In this document: positions 1-7,479 of the stretch, piece by piece
Position numbering within the stretch: the stretch's first letter is position 1
Layout: each line of letters starts with the position of its first letter
From: Crocinitomicaceae bacterium
Lineage (GTDB): Bacteria; Bacteroidota; Bacteroidia; Flavobacteriales_D; Crocinitomicaceae
Direction of reading: 5' to 3'
NCBI GenBank assembly: GCA_015662935.1
Contig: DQTF01000047.1
Coordinates: forward strand, 1-14,233
DNA: 14,233 bases
Program-made: the position numbers and the translations under genes
Notes under the pieces: model-generated
Database searches by the model: none
What the model was told of the DNA's origin: nothing
The model's input: only the letters and a program-made list of their open reading frames with translations

Positions 1-1252
1 AGACATTTCTATGCTCTAAAACTATTCTTATTGGTTGGTTTGGTCTATGCGATTTTTCTAAATTAAAGCTTAAGTTTTTACGTAAGATTACAGTTTTTAA
101 TGCTTTACATTTGTCAGCTCCATAAGAATCTGGAAATTCTAGTATCGTTTTTTCACAAATAGTTAATGCTTTCTTTTTCTCCCATTGATAAGATTCTGTT
201 TCTTTATCGTATTCATTACCTCTACTATTGTAAAAATCAGCAATATAAAACCAAGCAAGAGCAGTTTCAGTTTCTTTTGAATAATTATTAGTCAACTCTT
301 CTAAACCATGTAGATACAATTCTTTTTTAGTCGAGTTTGATGCATTATTTTTAACAAATTCTAATCGTTTTAATGCGTAATGAACAGCGCTATTATAATT
401 CTTCTTTTTGAAGTGAAAACCTTCCAATTCCTGATAAACTAATATAGCTTGATAAAGACTCGAGGTAATATCGATAGTCGAAATTTTAAGCTTTATAAAC
501 TCTTTTATTCCTCCAAAATACTCCGTTTCTTTTATTTGAAAAAAATCAGCTGGTTTAGTAATGTTAAATTGAGTATTATTAAAAAACTGTATCGCTCGCC
601 CTCCAAGAAAATCGTATAAAGTAGGTTGCAATTCTTCAGAATGATTCGTATAAGAGATGATTGTTCTAAAATCCGTTATCGTAGTGTGCTGCAAACTATC
701 CTTATTCGAAAGGGATAATAAATACTCTTGAGTTGTTTTTTTAGCAATCGTTTTTAAGTCCCAAGTTGTAATATCATCATTTTTAAAATCTACAGAATAA
801 GAACGCTGATTAATTTTCCATTGATTTTGTTGATAATAATTCCAATAAGATTCAGCAGTAATGGAGTGTAAAATTTGTTTTAAAGGAAAATCAGCCGTAC
901 TTGCTGTTTGTTGCAATTCATTAAGGGCAATTACATAGTTGTCTTCTTTCAAATAAGCATTGTATTTCATCTTATAAATAAGGCATTTGACAATTTGGGG
1001 AGTATTCTCATCATTCTTCGCTTTGACTAAAATTTCATCAACTGAGTTAAGTGCAGTTTTATAAAGCCCTTTATTTGTTTCAGCATCAGCTTTATCCCAA
1101 AGCTCTCCATAATCTTCATTATAATTGAAAGATAAGTTAGATACTTGAATATTCTCTTCTTTCTGTGCTGTCTTTTTCTTATTCCCACATGAGAATAGAA
1201 GCAAAACGAATGAGAATCCTACAATAATTATTTTAAAAATATTCTTTTTCAT
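1..1252 (-). CDS. Lipoprotein, probable N-terminal part of a Bacteroidota alpha-2-macroglobulin-like protein (3' end outside window)
   Basis: The frame is open for 417 residues from an ATG at 1252 to the window edge with no stop, so the gene continues to the left. Residues 1-21 form a signal peptide (Lys-Lys, then a hydrophobic stretch) ending in a lipobox, Leu-Phe-Ser-Cys, with Cys22 as the predicted lipidated residue. A Lys/Glu-rich linker follows. Residues about 47-390 look mostly helical, with TPR-like segments such as LWDKADAETNKGLYKTALNS (51-70) and the stretch FPDSYGADKCKAL (373-385). Near residue 404, PNQPIRIVLEHRNV resembles the start of the first beta-rich macroglobulin-type domain. 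This order matches, from memory, the N-terminus of large (about 1,800-2,000 residues) Bacteroidota proteins annotated as alpha-2-macroglobulin family, thought to trap or inhibit proteases in the cell envelope. The thioester region would lie outside the window, so activity cannot be judged. A terminator separates the gene from rplQ. A generic TPR lipoprotein is the alternative. Confidence 0.65.
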   Translation of the reverse strand, partial: MKKNIFKIIIVGFSFVLLLFSCGNKKKTAQKEENIQVSNLSFNYNEDYGELWDKADAETNKGLYKTALNSVDEILVKAKNDENTPQIVKCLIYKMKYNAYLKEDNYVIALNELQQTASTADFPLKQILHSITAESYWNYYQQNQWKINQRSYSVDFKNDDITTWDLKTIAKKTTQEYLLSLSNKDSLQHTTITDFRTIISYTNHSEELQPTLYDFLGGRAIQFFNNTQFNITKPADFFQIKETEYFGGIKEFIKLKISTIDITSSLYQAILVYQELEGFHFKKKNYNSAVHYALKRLEFVKNNASNSTKKELYLHGLEELTNNYSKETETALAWFYIADFYNSRGNEYDKETESYQWEKKKALTICEKTILEFPDSYGADKCKALKTVILRKNLSFNLEKSHRPNQPIRIVLEHRNV

Positions 1253-1467
1253 AGCCTTATTATTTTAGAGCACTAACACCGATTATATCAATTAAATTAT
1301 GAAATACGCCAAATAAATAGTTTCATTATTGCATCTACTTCTTCAAATAAAAAGACCATAGCTGTGGTTATGCTAATTTTATTCTCATCGAAAAAATAAA
1401 TTCAATTTCTTTTTTCGCATTTCAATATTCAATTGGCATTACTTTTCAGTATAGTTTCTAATACACA

Positions 1468-1494
1468 CAAATATACAATAAGTTCAAAAATAAA
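1468..1494 (-). promoter_or_regulatory. Candidate Bacteroidota-type promoter for the downstream lipoprotein gene
   Basis: On the minus strand, 1475-1468 reads TATATTTG, an exact match to the Bacteroidota -7 consensus TAnnTTTG. The upstream -33 element (TTTG) is not well placed: TTTTTG at 1490-1485 is only 9 bases away, and TTTA at 1494-1491 is 15 bases away. The site lies just past the rplQ terminator and upstream of the lipoprotein start, which would give a leader of roughly 200 bases. The motif is short and the region AT-rich, so chance is possible. Confidence 0.4.
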
Positions 1495-1509
1495 TTAAAG
1501 TATTAAAAC

Positions 1510-1543
1510 AAAAAAAAGGGATAACAAATGTTATCCCTTTTTT
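1510..1543 (-). terminator. Rho-independent terminator after rplQ (structure symmetric on both strands)
   Basis: A perfect 8-bp stem, GGGATAAC (1518-1525) with GTTATCCC (1530-1537), encloses a 4-base loop (1526-1529). The stem is flanked by an A-run (1510-1517) and a T-run (1538-1543), so the transcript of the minus strand ends in a hairpin followed by eight U residues. It begins about 20 bases past the rplQ stop codon and is the only such structure I found in the window. It therefore probably ends the ribosomal protein transcript. Nothing upstream on the plus strand needs it. Confidence 0.9.
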
Positions 1544-1563
1544 AATATATTTAGTAAAAAAAA

Positions 1564-2037
1564 TTACTCTTCTTCTTTCGAATCTTTAACTTCTGCAGTT
1601 GCTTCAGTTGTTGTTTTCTTTTTACTTCTTCTTCTTCTTGTTGCTTTCTTCTTAGGAGCGTTATCAGCTAATAATAATTCGTTGAAATCAACTAATTCTA
1701 TCATTGCCATTTCAGCGTTATCTCCTTGTCTGTTAGGTAACTTGATTATTCTAGTGTACCCTCCTTGTCTTGCTTCAACTTTAGGCGCAACTGTTTTAAA
1801 CAATTCGATTGCAGCTTCTTTGCTCTTTAAGTAACTAAAAACTGTTCTTCTTGAATGTGTTGTATCTGTTTTTGATTTTGTAACCAAGGGTTCAACATAC
1901 ATTCTCAAAGCTTTAGCTTTAGCTAAAGTTGTAACAATTCTTTTATGTTCGATCAAAGAACAAGCCATATTAGAAAGCATTGCTTTTCTATGTGCTGTTT
2001 TACGTCCTAAGTGATTAAATTTCTTTCCGTGTCTCAT
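1564..2037 (-). CDS. rplQ: 50S ribosomal protein L17 (bL17)
   Basis: This is a structural protein of the large ribosomal subunit. The 157-residue product starts with MRHGKKFNHLGRKTAHRKAM, the nearly invariant L17 N-terminus, and keeps the core through about residue 125, including the YTRIIKLPNRQGDNA segment. The E. coli protein is about 127 residues. The extra 30 or so here form a low-complexity tail: first basic (KKKATRRRRSKKK), then Thr/Glu-rich and ending in EEE. Such tails are common in Bacteroidota L17. It is the last gene of the alpha group, 41 bases after rpoA and just before the terminator at about 1510-1543. The start is ATG with an AT-rich upstream region and no Shine-Dalgarno sequence. 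Confidence 0.98.
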   Translation of the reverse strand: MRHGKKFNHLGRKTAHRKAMLSNMACSLIEHKRIVTTLAKAKALRMYVEPLVTKSKTDTTHSRRTVFSYLKSKEAAIELFKTVAPKVEARQGGYTRIIKLPNRQGDNAEMAMIELVDFNELLLADNAPKKKATRRRRSKKKTTTEATAEVKDSKEEE

Positions 2038-2078
2038 TTTAAATCTTTTATTTCTGGATTATTAAATAATAAAAATTA

Positions 2079-3071
2079 TTACTCTTTATCCAATTTATAT
2101 TTTGAGATATCCATTCCAAATGAAAGTCCTTTCGATTCGATTAAATCTTCAAGTTCAGTTAAAGATTTCTTACCGAAATTTCTAAACTTCAATAAATCAT
2201 TCTTTTTGAAAGAAACTAATTCTCCTAATGTTTCTACATCTGCTGCTTTAAGACAGTTTAGAGCTCTCACAGAAAGATCCATATCAACTAGTCTAGTTTT
2301 AAGCAATTGACGCATATGTAAAGATGTTTCGTCAAATTCTTCAGAGCTTGATCTATCAGTATCATCTAAAGTTATTCTCTCATCTGAGAATAACAAGAAG
2401 TGATGAATTAAGATTTTCGCAGCTTCTTTAATTGAGTCTTTTGGAGTTATAGATCCATCAGTTGTTATCTCCATCTCTAATTTTTCGTAATCGGTTTTTT
2501 GTTCGACACGAAAATTTGAGATATTATATTTCACATTCTTAATTGGTGTAAAAATCGAGTCTATAAATATTGTTCCAACAGGAACATTTGACGTTTTGTT
2601 TTCTTCAGAAGGAACATATCCTCTACCTGATGAAATTGTCATTTCAATATTTAACTTAACCGATGATTCCATAGAACAAATAACTTGTTCAGGATTAAGA
2701 ATTTGAAAAGCTGAAGTAAAATTACCGATATCACCAGCTGTAAACTTATCTTGTCCAGAAATGTTTATAACTAATTTTTCAGAATCAGTATCTTCAATTT
2801 GTTTTTTGAAACGAACTTGTTTCAAATTAAGAATTATTTCAGTTACATCTTCAACAACTCCTTTAATTGTATCAAATTCATGATCTACTCCTTCAATTTT
2901 AACCGAAGATATTGCATGCCCTTCAAGAGAATTAAGTAAAATTCTTCTTAAAGCATTACCTATAGTGATACCATATCCTGGTTCTAGAGGTCTGAATTCA
3001 AACTGACCAAAAGTGTCAGTTGAATCAAGCATAATAACTTTATCTGGTTTTTGGAAATCTAAAATTGCCAT
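2079..3071 (-). CDS. rpoA: DNA-directed RNA polymerase subunit alpha
   Basis: RpoA dimerises to seed assembly of RNA polymerase and contacts promoter DNA and regulators. The product has 330 residues, the usual length. The N-terminal assembly domain (about 1-230) carries the family signature FRPLEPGYGITIGNALRRIL (residues 26-45) and SSVKIEGVDHEF (55-66). An acidic, Ser-rich linker (about 235-248) joins it to the C-terminal domain (about 255-320) with VRALNCLKAADVETLGEL (268-285) and the helix-hairpin-helix region KFRNFGKKSLTELEDLI (295-311). Arg269 corresponds to the UP-element-contacting arginine of E. coli alpha. The gene lies between rpsD (27-base gap) and rplQ, its classic position. No frame damage is seen. 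Confidence 0.99.
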   Translation of the reverse strand: MAILDFQKPDKVIMLDSTDTFGQFEFRPLEPGYGITIGNALRRILLNSLEGHAISSVKIEGVDHEFDTIKGVVEDVTEIILNLKQVRFKKQIEDTDSEKLVINISGQDKFTAGDIGNFTSAFQILNPEQVICSMESSVKLNIEMTISSGRGYVPSEENKTSNVPVGTIFIDSIFTPIKNVKYNISNFRVEQKTDYEKLEMEITTDGSITPKDSIKEAAKILIHHFLLFSDERITLDDTDRSSSEEFDETSLHMRQLLKTRLVDMDLSVRALNCLKAADVETLGELVSFKKNDLLKFRNFGKKSLTELEDLIESKGLSFGMDISKYKLDKE

Positions 3072-3098
3072 TTTAATTTTGTATTAATCGTTCAATTA

Positions 3099-3704
3099 TT
3101 ATTTAGAATACAATTCAACTATAAGTTGTTCTTTGATATTCTCTGGAATTTGGTCTCTTGTAGGAGTTGCATTAATTTGCCCTGTCATATCTTGAGCATT
3201 CCATTCTAACCATTCATGTTTAGATGAAGATGCAGCAAGTGAATTAGAGATTACTTCCATTGATTTAGACTTCTCTCTTACACCAACAACATCACCAAGT
3301 TTAACTTGATAAGAAGGTATATTTAAAACCTTTCCGTTAATTGTAATATGTCTATGAGAAACTAATTGACGAGCTCCACTTCTAGTTGGAGAAATTCCCA
3401 ATCTAAAAATAACGTTATCTAATCTAGTTTCACACATTTGAAGTAAAATCTCACCTGTAATTCCAGATTTAGAGTTAGCTTTCTTAAATAAGTTAGAAAA
3501 CTGACGTTCTAAAATTCCGTAAGTATACTTTGCTTTTTGCTTTTCAGCTAACTGCATTGCATATTCAGACTGTTTTTTTCTTCTTCTATTGTTCCCGTGC
3601 ATTCCAGGAGGGTAATTCTTTTTTTCAAGAACTTTATCTGCTCCAAAAATTGGTTCGTTAAATTTACGAGCAATTTTTGATTTTGGACCTATATATCTAG
3701 CCAT
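3099..3704 (-). CDS. rpsD: 30S ribosomal protein S4 (uS4), zinc-free form
   Basis: S4 is a primary binder of 16S rRNA that starts assembly of the small-subunit body; in E. coli it also represses alpha operon translation. The 201-residue product begins MARYIGPKSKIARKFNEPIF. The S4 RNA-binding domain occupies about residues 92-155 (ETRLDNVIFRLGISPTRSGA at 92-111, then the VSHRHITINGKVLNIPSYQV stretch). The N-terminal region has no cysteine. The only Cys is Cys91, so the Cys-X12-Cys-X2-Cys zinc site of the zinc-binding S4 type is absent. The gene sits 27 bases after rpsK and 27 before rpoA. Whether S4 autoregulates this operon cannot be told; I saw no pseudoknot resembling that of E. coli, but did not fold the RNA. 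Confidence 0.98.
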   Translation of the reverse strand: MARYIGPKSKIARKFNEPIFGADKVLEKKNYPPGMHGNNRRRKKQSEYAMQLAEKQKAKYTYGILERQFSNLFKKANSKSGITGEILLQMCETRLDNVIFRLGISPTRSGARQLVSHRHITINGKVLNIPSYQVKLGDVVGVREKSKSMEVISNSLAASSSKHEWLEWNAQDMTGQINATPTRDQIPENIKEQLIVELYSK

Positions 3705-3731
3705 TGTAAATAGTAATTTCTATTGTATTAA

Positions 3732-4115
3732 TTAAACTCTACGTCTCTTTGGAGGACGACATCCATTATGAGGCATAGGAGTTACATCGATAATCTCTGT
3801 AACTTCAATACCACTATTATGAATACTTCTGATAGCAGATTCACGGCCAGAACCAGGTCCTTTTACGTAAACTTTTACTTTTCTTAATCCAAATTCGTGA
3901 GCTTCTTTAGCGCATTCTTCTGCTGCTACTTGTGCTGCGTAAGGTGTGTTTTTCTTAGAACCTCTAAACCCCATTTTACCAGCAGATGACCAAGATATAA
4001 CTTGCCCAGATGCATTTGTTAATGAAATTATAATATTATTAAAACTAGCTTTTATGTGAGCTTGCCCTACAGGTTCTACTACAACCTTTTTTTTCTTTTT
4101 TTGTGACTTCGCCAT
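3732..4115 (-). CDS. rpsK: 30S ribosomal protein S11 (uS11)
   Basis: S11 sits on the platform of the small subunit near the mRNA exit and contacts 16S rRNA helices there. The product has 127 residues. After a lysine-rich start (MAKSQKKKKK) come the conserved segments FNNIIISLTNASGQVISWSS (25-44), VKVYVKGPGSGRESAIRSI (80-98) and IIDVTPMPHNGCRPPKRRRV (108-127). The Asn117-Gly118 pair matches the position where E. coli S11 carries an isoaspartate; whether it is modified here is inference. The gene lies between rpsM and rpsD with gaps of 19 and 27 bases. The upstream sequence is A/T-rich without a Shine-Dalgarno motif. Confidence 0.99.
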   Translation of the reverse strand: MAKSQKKKKKVVVEPVGQAHIKASFNNIIISLTNASGQVISWSSAGKMGFRGSKKNTPYAAQVAAEECAKEAHEFGLRKVKVYVKGPGSGRESAIRSIHNSGIEVTEIIDVTPMPHNGCRPPKRRRV

Positions 4116-4134
4116 AATTAAAAAAGATTATCTT

Positions 4135-4512
4135 TTATTTAGTTGCTTTTTTCTTATTGGTAACAGTTTTCCTCTTACCTTTTCTTGTTCTTGCGTTATT
4201 CTTTGTTCTTTGACCTCTTAAAGGTAATCCCGCACGATGACGTATACCTCTTTGACATCCTATATCCATCAAACGCTTGATGTTTAATTGAATCTCCGAA
4301 CGTAGTGTACCTTCAACAATGATATCATCACTTATGATACTACGAATGGTTCCAATTTGATCATCATTCCAATCTTGAACTTTAATGTTCTCATCTACAC
4401 CAGCCTTAGATAAAATCTTTGTAGCGGTGCTTCTTCCAATTCCAAAAACATAAGTTAGAGCAATAATGCCTCTCTTATTTTTTGGAATATCAATACCTGC
4501 AATCCTTGCCAT
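4135..4512 (-). CDS. rpsM: 30S ribosomal protein S13 (uS13)
   Basis: S13 lies in the head of the small subunit, forms a bridge to the large subunit and contacts P-site tRNA through its C-terminal tail. The 125-residue product starts MARIAGIDIPKNKRGIIALT and has the helix-hairpin-helix segment YVFGIGRSTATKIL (21-34). The rRNA-binding region follows (RLMDIGCQRGIRHRAGLPLR, 80-99), then RGQRTKNNARTRKGKRK and a Lys-rich end. Length and domain order are normal. It is the first gene of the alpha group here, 17 bases after rpmJ. Confidence 0.99.
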   Translation of the reverse strand: MARIAGIDIPKNKRGIIALTYVFGIGRSTATKILSKAGVDENIKVQDWNDDQIGTIRSIISDDIIVEGTLRSEIQLNIKRLMDIGCQRGIRHRAGLPLRGQRTKNNARTRKGKRKTVTNKKKATK

Positions 4513-4529
4513 ATTCTAGTTTAATTTTT

Positions 4530-4646
4530 TTACCCTTGACGTTGTTTAAACTTTGGGTTCTTTTTGTTGATTACATACAATCTTCCTTTCCTTCTAACGA
4601 TTTTACAATCGACAGAACGTTTCTTTACTGAAGCTCTTGTTTTCAT
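4530..4646 (-). CDS. rpmJ: 50S ribosomal protein L36 (bL36), zinc-free form
   Basis: This short gene encodes 38 residues from ATG at 4646 to TAA at 4532-4530, beginning MKTRASVKKRSVDCKIVRRK and ending NPKFKQRQG. L36 binds 23S rRNA late in large-subunit assembly. The zinc-binding type holds the metal with Cys11, Cys14, Cys27 and a C-terminal His. Here these positions are Ser11, Cys14, Asn27 and Phe33, so only one ligand is left and zinc cannot be bound in the usual way. The gene stands 6 bases after infA and 17 before rpsM, its standard place. A second, zinc-binding copy elsewhere in the genome cannot be excluded. Confidence 0.97.
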   Translation of the reverse strand: MKTRASVKKRSVDCKIVRRKGRLYVINKKNPKFKQRQG

Positions 4647-4652
4647 TATACT

Positions 4653-4871
4653 TTATTTATATCTAAATGTTATTCTCCCTTTCGTTAAGTCATAAGGAGA
4701 CATTTCTACTTTAACTCTATCGCCTGGTAAAATTCGAATATAAAACTTTCTCATTTTTCCAGAAATATGGCCAATTATAACATGTCCATTTTCTAATTCC
4801 ACACGAAATATAGCATTTGGCAATGCTTCTAAAATTGTCCCATCTTGTTCAATAGCTGCTTGTTTAGCCAT
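4653..4871 (-). CDS. infA: Translation initiation factor IF-1
   Basis: IF-1 binds the A site of the small subunit during initiation and supports IF-2 and IF-3. The product is 72 residues, exactly the usual length, and is a single OB-fold (S1-like) domain. The typical segments are visible: MAKQAAIEQDGTILEALPNA at the N-terminus, FRVELENGHVIIGHISGKMR (22-41) and RILPGDRVKVEMSPYDLTKG (46-65), ending GRITFRYK. It starts 3 bases after the map stop and ends 6 bases before rpmJ, so translation is probably coupled. Confidence 0.99.
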   Translation of the reverse strand: MAKQAAIEQDGTILEALPNAIFRVELENGHVIIGHISGKMRKFYIRILPGDRVKVEMSPYDLTKGRITFRYK

Positions 4872-4874
4872 AAC

Positions 4875-5651
4875 TTATTTATTCTTTAGTACCTCTTCAA
4901 TATATTTGAAAGTAGATAAAACATCTGCTTTACCTTTCATAACAACTATATCATGCTCAAAATGAGCAGACGGCAAACCGTCTTTGGTATTTATTGTCCA
5001 ACCATCATCTGATTGAATTACATCCTTAGTCCCCATGTTAATCATAGGTTCAATAGCTAGTACCAACCCTTCCTTTAACATCAATCCTTTCCCTCTCCTT
5101 CCATAATTAGGAACTTCAGGACTTTCATGCAACGATCTTCCTAATCCATGACCTACTAATTCACGAACAACACCATAGCCGTTTTTTTCAGCATGGTGTT
5201 GAACGGCATATCCAATATCGCCAATTCTTTTTCCAACAATTGCATTCTCGATTGCAAAGGTAAGACTTTCTTTCGTAATATCAAGAAGTTTTTTAATTTC
5301 TTCTGAAACTTCTCCTACTTCAAACGTATATGCTGAGTCTCCGTAGAAGCCATTTTTTAAAACTCCACAGTCTAACGAGATAATATCTCCATTTTCGAGA
5401 GGTTTATTAGAAGGAACTCCATGAACAACACCTTCATTTAAAGATGCGCAAAGTGTATTTGGAAAATCTCCGTATCCTTTGAATCCAGGTTCTGCTCCAT
5501 TATCTCTTATAAACTCTTCTGCAATTATGTCTAATTCAAGAGTTGTAACTCCTGGTTTAATCAATTTTGCTACCTCTGCTAAAGCTTTTCCTACAAGGAG
5601 ACAGCTTTCTCTTTGGATTTCAATTTCTTCTTTAGTCTTGTAAAAAATCAT
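4875..5651 (-). CDS. map: Methionine aminopeptidase, type I
   Basis: Map removes the initiator methionine from new proteins when the second residue is small. The start chosen is ATG at 5651, giving 258 residues; an in-frame TTG one codon upstream (5654) directly touches the secY stop and is less likely. The pita-bread fold is complete. Counting from the ATG, the expected metal ligands are Asp94, Asp105, His168, Glu201 and Glu232, found in SLDCGV, GDSAYTF, GHGLGRSLHE, AIEPMIN and HFEHDIV. His77 (in VVHGVP) and His175 fit the substrate-binding histidines. There is no N-terminal zinc-finger extension, as expected for a bacterial type I enzyme. The gene follows secY almost without a gap, so the two are likely translationally coupled, and infA follows 3 bases later. 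Confidence 0.98.
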   Translation of the reverse strand: MIFYKTKEEIEIQRESCLLVGKALAEVAKLIKPGVTTLELDIIAEEFIRDNGAEPGFKGYGDFPNTLCASLNEGVVHGVPSNKPLENGDIISLDCGVLKNGFYGDSAYTFEVGEVSEEIKKLLDITKESLTFAIENAIVGKRIGDIGYAVQHHAEKNGYGVVRELVGHGLGRSLHESPEVPNYGRRGKGLMLKEGLVLAIEPMINMGTKDVIQSDDGWTINTKDGLPSAHFEHDIVVMKGKADVLSTFKYIEEVLKNK

Positions 5652-5654
5652 CAA

Positions 5655-6980
5655 TTATAAAGATTGAGTCATTGATACAGCAGATTCAGAATTTCTTCCT
5701 TTGATTCTACTTCCTTTCATTAATCCATCATAATGACGGTTTAATAAATGACTTTCAATCTGTTGTAGTGTATCTAAAACAACTCCTACCATTATTAATA
5801 ATGATGTTCCTCCAAAGAAATAAGCAAATCCAGTACTAATTCCTGCATTCATAGCAAAAGCAGGTAGTATAGCAATCAGACCTAAAAATATAGACCCTGG
5901 AAATACTAATTTAGACAGCATGTTATCAATGTATTCAGAAGTGTCTCTACCTGGTTTAATACCCGGTATAAAAGATCCATTTCTTTTCAGTTCATCTGAC
6001 ATTTGATTTGGATTCATTGTTATTGCTGTATAAAAATAAGTAAATACTACAATTAACAAAAAGAATAATCCATTGTACCAGACACCTGAAGGATCACTGA
6101 AAGCAGAACCTACTGCCCCCCCAAATAACGCAGGAATGAACATTAAAGCTTGTGCAAATATAATTGGCATCACACCTGACTGATTAAGCTTTAAAGGAAT
6201 ATAACTTCTTTGACTCCCAGCTTCTGCTTGTCTATTACCTCTTCCTATAACTCTTTTTGCTGTTTGAACAGGAATTCTTCTAGTTCCTTGTACAAGTAAA
6301 ATTGTTAATAAGATTACAAAGAGTAACACTACAATTTCAATAAGCATTAATACCATTCCTCCTCCTGTAATTTTAGATGCTAATTCAGCAATAAAAGCAC
6401 TAGGTAAGTTAGCTATAATACCAATAGTAATAATTAAAGAAACTCCATTTCCTAAACCTCTATCAGTGATTCGTTCTCCAATCCAAGTAACAAACATTGT
6501 TCCTGCTGTTAAAATTGAAACTGTCTGCATCCACCATAAAGCATTCATACCTCCTGGAACTGCATCTGGTCCAACAAAAGCTGCAATATAAGTAGGTCCC
6601 TGGAATAAGCAAATTACAATTGTTAACAATCTTGTATAACGAGTAATCTTTTTTCTTCCGCTCTCTCCTTCTTTCTGCATTTTTTGCACTACAGGAACAG
6701 CCATCCCCATTAGCTGCATCACAATTGAAGCTGAAATATATGGCATAATACCTAATGCCATAACTGAAGCTCTTGAGAATGCACCTCCAGCAAACATATT
6801 AATTAAAGCTAAAATACCTCCTTGATCAGAAGAAGATACTAGTTGCTTAGAATCAATACCTGGTAAAATGATATAAGAACCAACCCTATATACTAATATT
6901 AAAAGAAGCGTATAAATAATACGCTTTTTTAAATCTTCAACACTCCAAATGTCTTTCAATGTTGTGAATAATCCTCTCAT
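5655..6980 (-). CDS. secY: Protein translocase channel subunit SecY
   Basis: SecY forms the inner-membrane channel that exports or inserts proteins with SecE, SecG and SecA or the ribosome. The product has 441 residues and about ten hydrophobic segments. TM1 lies near 20-40 (IIYTLLLILVYRVGSYIILP) and the plug region with GGAFSRASVMALGIMPYISA (65-84) follows. TM2b and TM3 follow, and later segments include LLIVVFTYFYTAI near 310. The conserved cytosolic loops are visible: QKEGESGRKKITRYTR after TM2 and QGTRRIPVQTAKRVIGRG near residue 231. The latter is the C4 loop, which in other bacteria contacts SecA and the ribosome. The gene lies 25 bases after rplO, as in the spc operon, and directly before map. 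There is no sign of a second, accessory SecY. Confidence 0.99.
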   Translation of the reverse strand: MRGLFTTLKDIWSVEDLKKRIIYTLLLILVYRVGSYIILPGIDSKQLVSSSDQGGILALINMFAGGAFSRASVMALGIMPYISASIVMQLMGMAVPVVQKMQKEGESGRKKITRYTRLLTIVICLFQGPTYIAAFVGPDAVPGGMNALWWMQTVSILTAGTMFVTWIGERITDRGLGNGVSLIITIGIIANLPSAFIAELASKITGGGMVLMLIEIVVLLFVILLTILLVQGTRRIPVQTAKRVIGRGNRQAEAGSQRSYIPLKLNQSGVMPIIFAQALMFIPALFGGAVGSAFSDPSGVWYNGLFFLLIVVFTYFYTAITMNPNQMSDELKRNGSFIPGIKPGRDTSEYIDNMLSKLVFPGSIFLGLIAILPAFAMNAGISTGFAYFFGGTSLLIMVGVVLDTLQQIESHLLNRHYDGLMKGSRIKGRNSESAVSMTQSL

Positions 6981-7005
6981 GAATCAATAATTAAATATTA
7001 ATTAT

Positions 7006-7452
7006 TTATATTACTTCAGCAATACCACCTTTATCTTCAATAGCTGATTTAGCCGATGCAGAAAAAGCGTTAGCTTTAATAGTTACTTTAGCCGATAATT
7101 CTCCTCTACCTAAGATTTTAATCAAATCATTTTTAGAAGCTAATCCATTAGCGACAATAATTTCTTTTGTAATTTCTGTAACTTTTTTGTTATCAACAAT
7201 AGACTGAATAGAATCTAAATTAATTCCTTTATATTCTACTCTGTTAATATTGGTAAATCCAAACTTAGGAACTCTTCTTTGAAGTGGCATTTGCCCACCT
7301 TCAAATCCAATTTTCCTACTGTAACCAGAACGAGATTTAGCTCCTTTATGTCCTCTTGTAGAAGTTCCTCCGAATCCAGATCCTTGCCCTCTACCAATTC
7401 GTTTTGTACTCTTAGTAGATCCTTTTGCTGGTCTTAAATTATTTAATTTCAT
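7006..7452 (-). CDS. rplO: 50S ribosomal protein L15 (uL15)
   Basis: L15 is a late-assembly protein of the large subunit that threads an extended N-terminus through 23S rRNA. The 148-residue product starts MKLNNLRPAKGSTKSTKRIG and has the glycine-rich extension GRGQGSGFGGTSTRGHKGAK (21-40). The conserved FEGGQMPLQRRVPKFGF segment follows (50-66). The globular C-terminal domain ends in KSAIEDKGGIAEVI. The gap to the preceding rpmD is 36 bases, longer than most here, and is partly occupied by an inverted repeat (7480-7508). The upstream sequence is AT-rich with no Shine-Dalgarno motif. Confidence 0.98.
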   Translation of the reverse strand: MKLNNLRPAKGSTKSTKRIGRGQGSGFGGTSTRGHKGAKSRSGYSRKIGFEGGQMPLQRRVPKFGFTNINRVEYKGINLDSIQSIVDNKKVTEITKEIIVANGLASKNDLIKILGRGELSAKVTIKANAFSASAKSAIEDKGGIAEVI

Positions 7453-7479
7453 CTTAATTTTTTTATCAATTAAAGTGTC

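Noticed and set aside
1253..1563. A tRNA, riboswitch or mobile-element remnant in the largest intergenic gap
   Set aside because: Apart from the terminator, candidate promoter and palindrome, I see no cloverleaf, no terminal inverted repeats, no target duplications and no known aptamer motif.
2061..2081. AT-only inverted repeat between rpoA and rplQ as a terminator or attenuator
   Set aside because: AATAAT/ATTATT pairing of about 6 bp without G-C pairs is expected by chance in this sequence.
2011..2310. Plus-strand ORF of 99 codons
   Set aside because: It lies almost wholly antisense to rpoA, has low-complexity Ser/Phe/Asn-rich content typical of reverse-frame translation in AT-rich DNA, and has no family resemblance.
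5652..5654. TTG as the start codon of map
   Set aside because: It is in frame, but the next codon (5651-5649) is ATG and gives the typical Map N-terminus, while TTG immediately follows the secY stop. ATG is the simpler choice.
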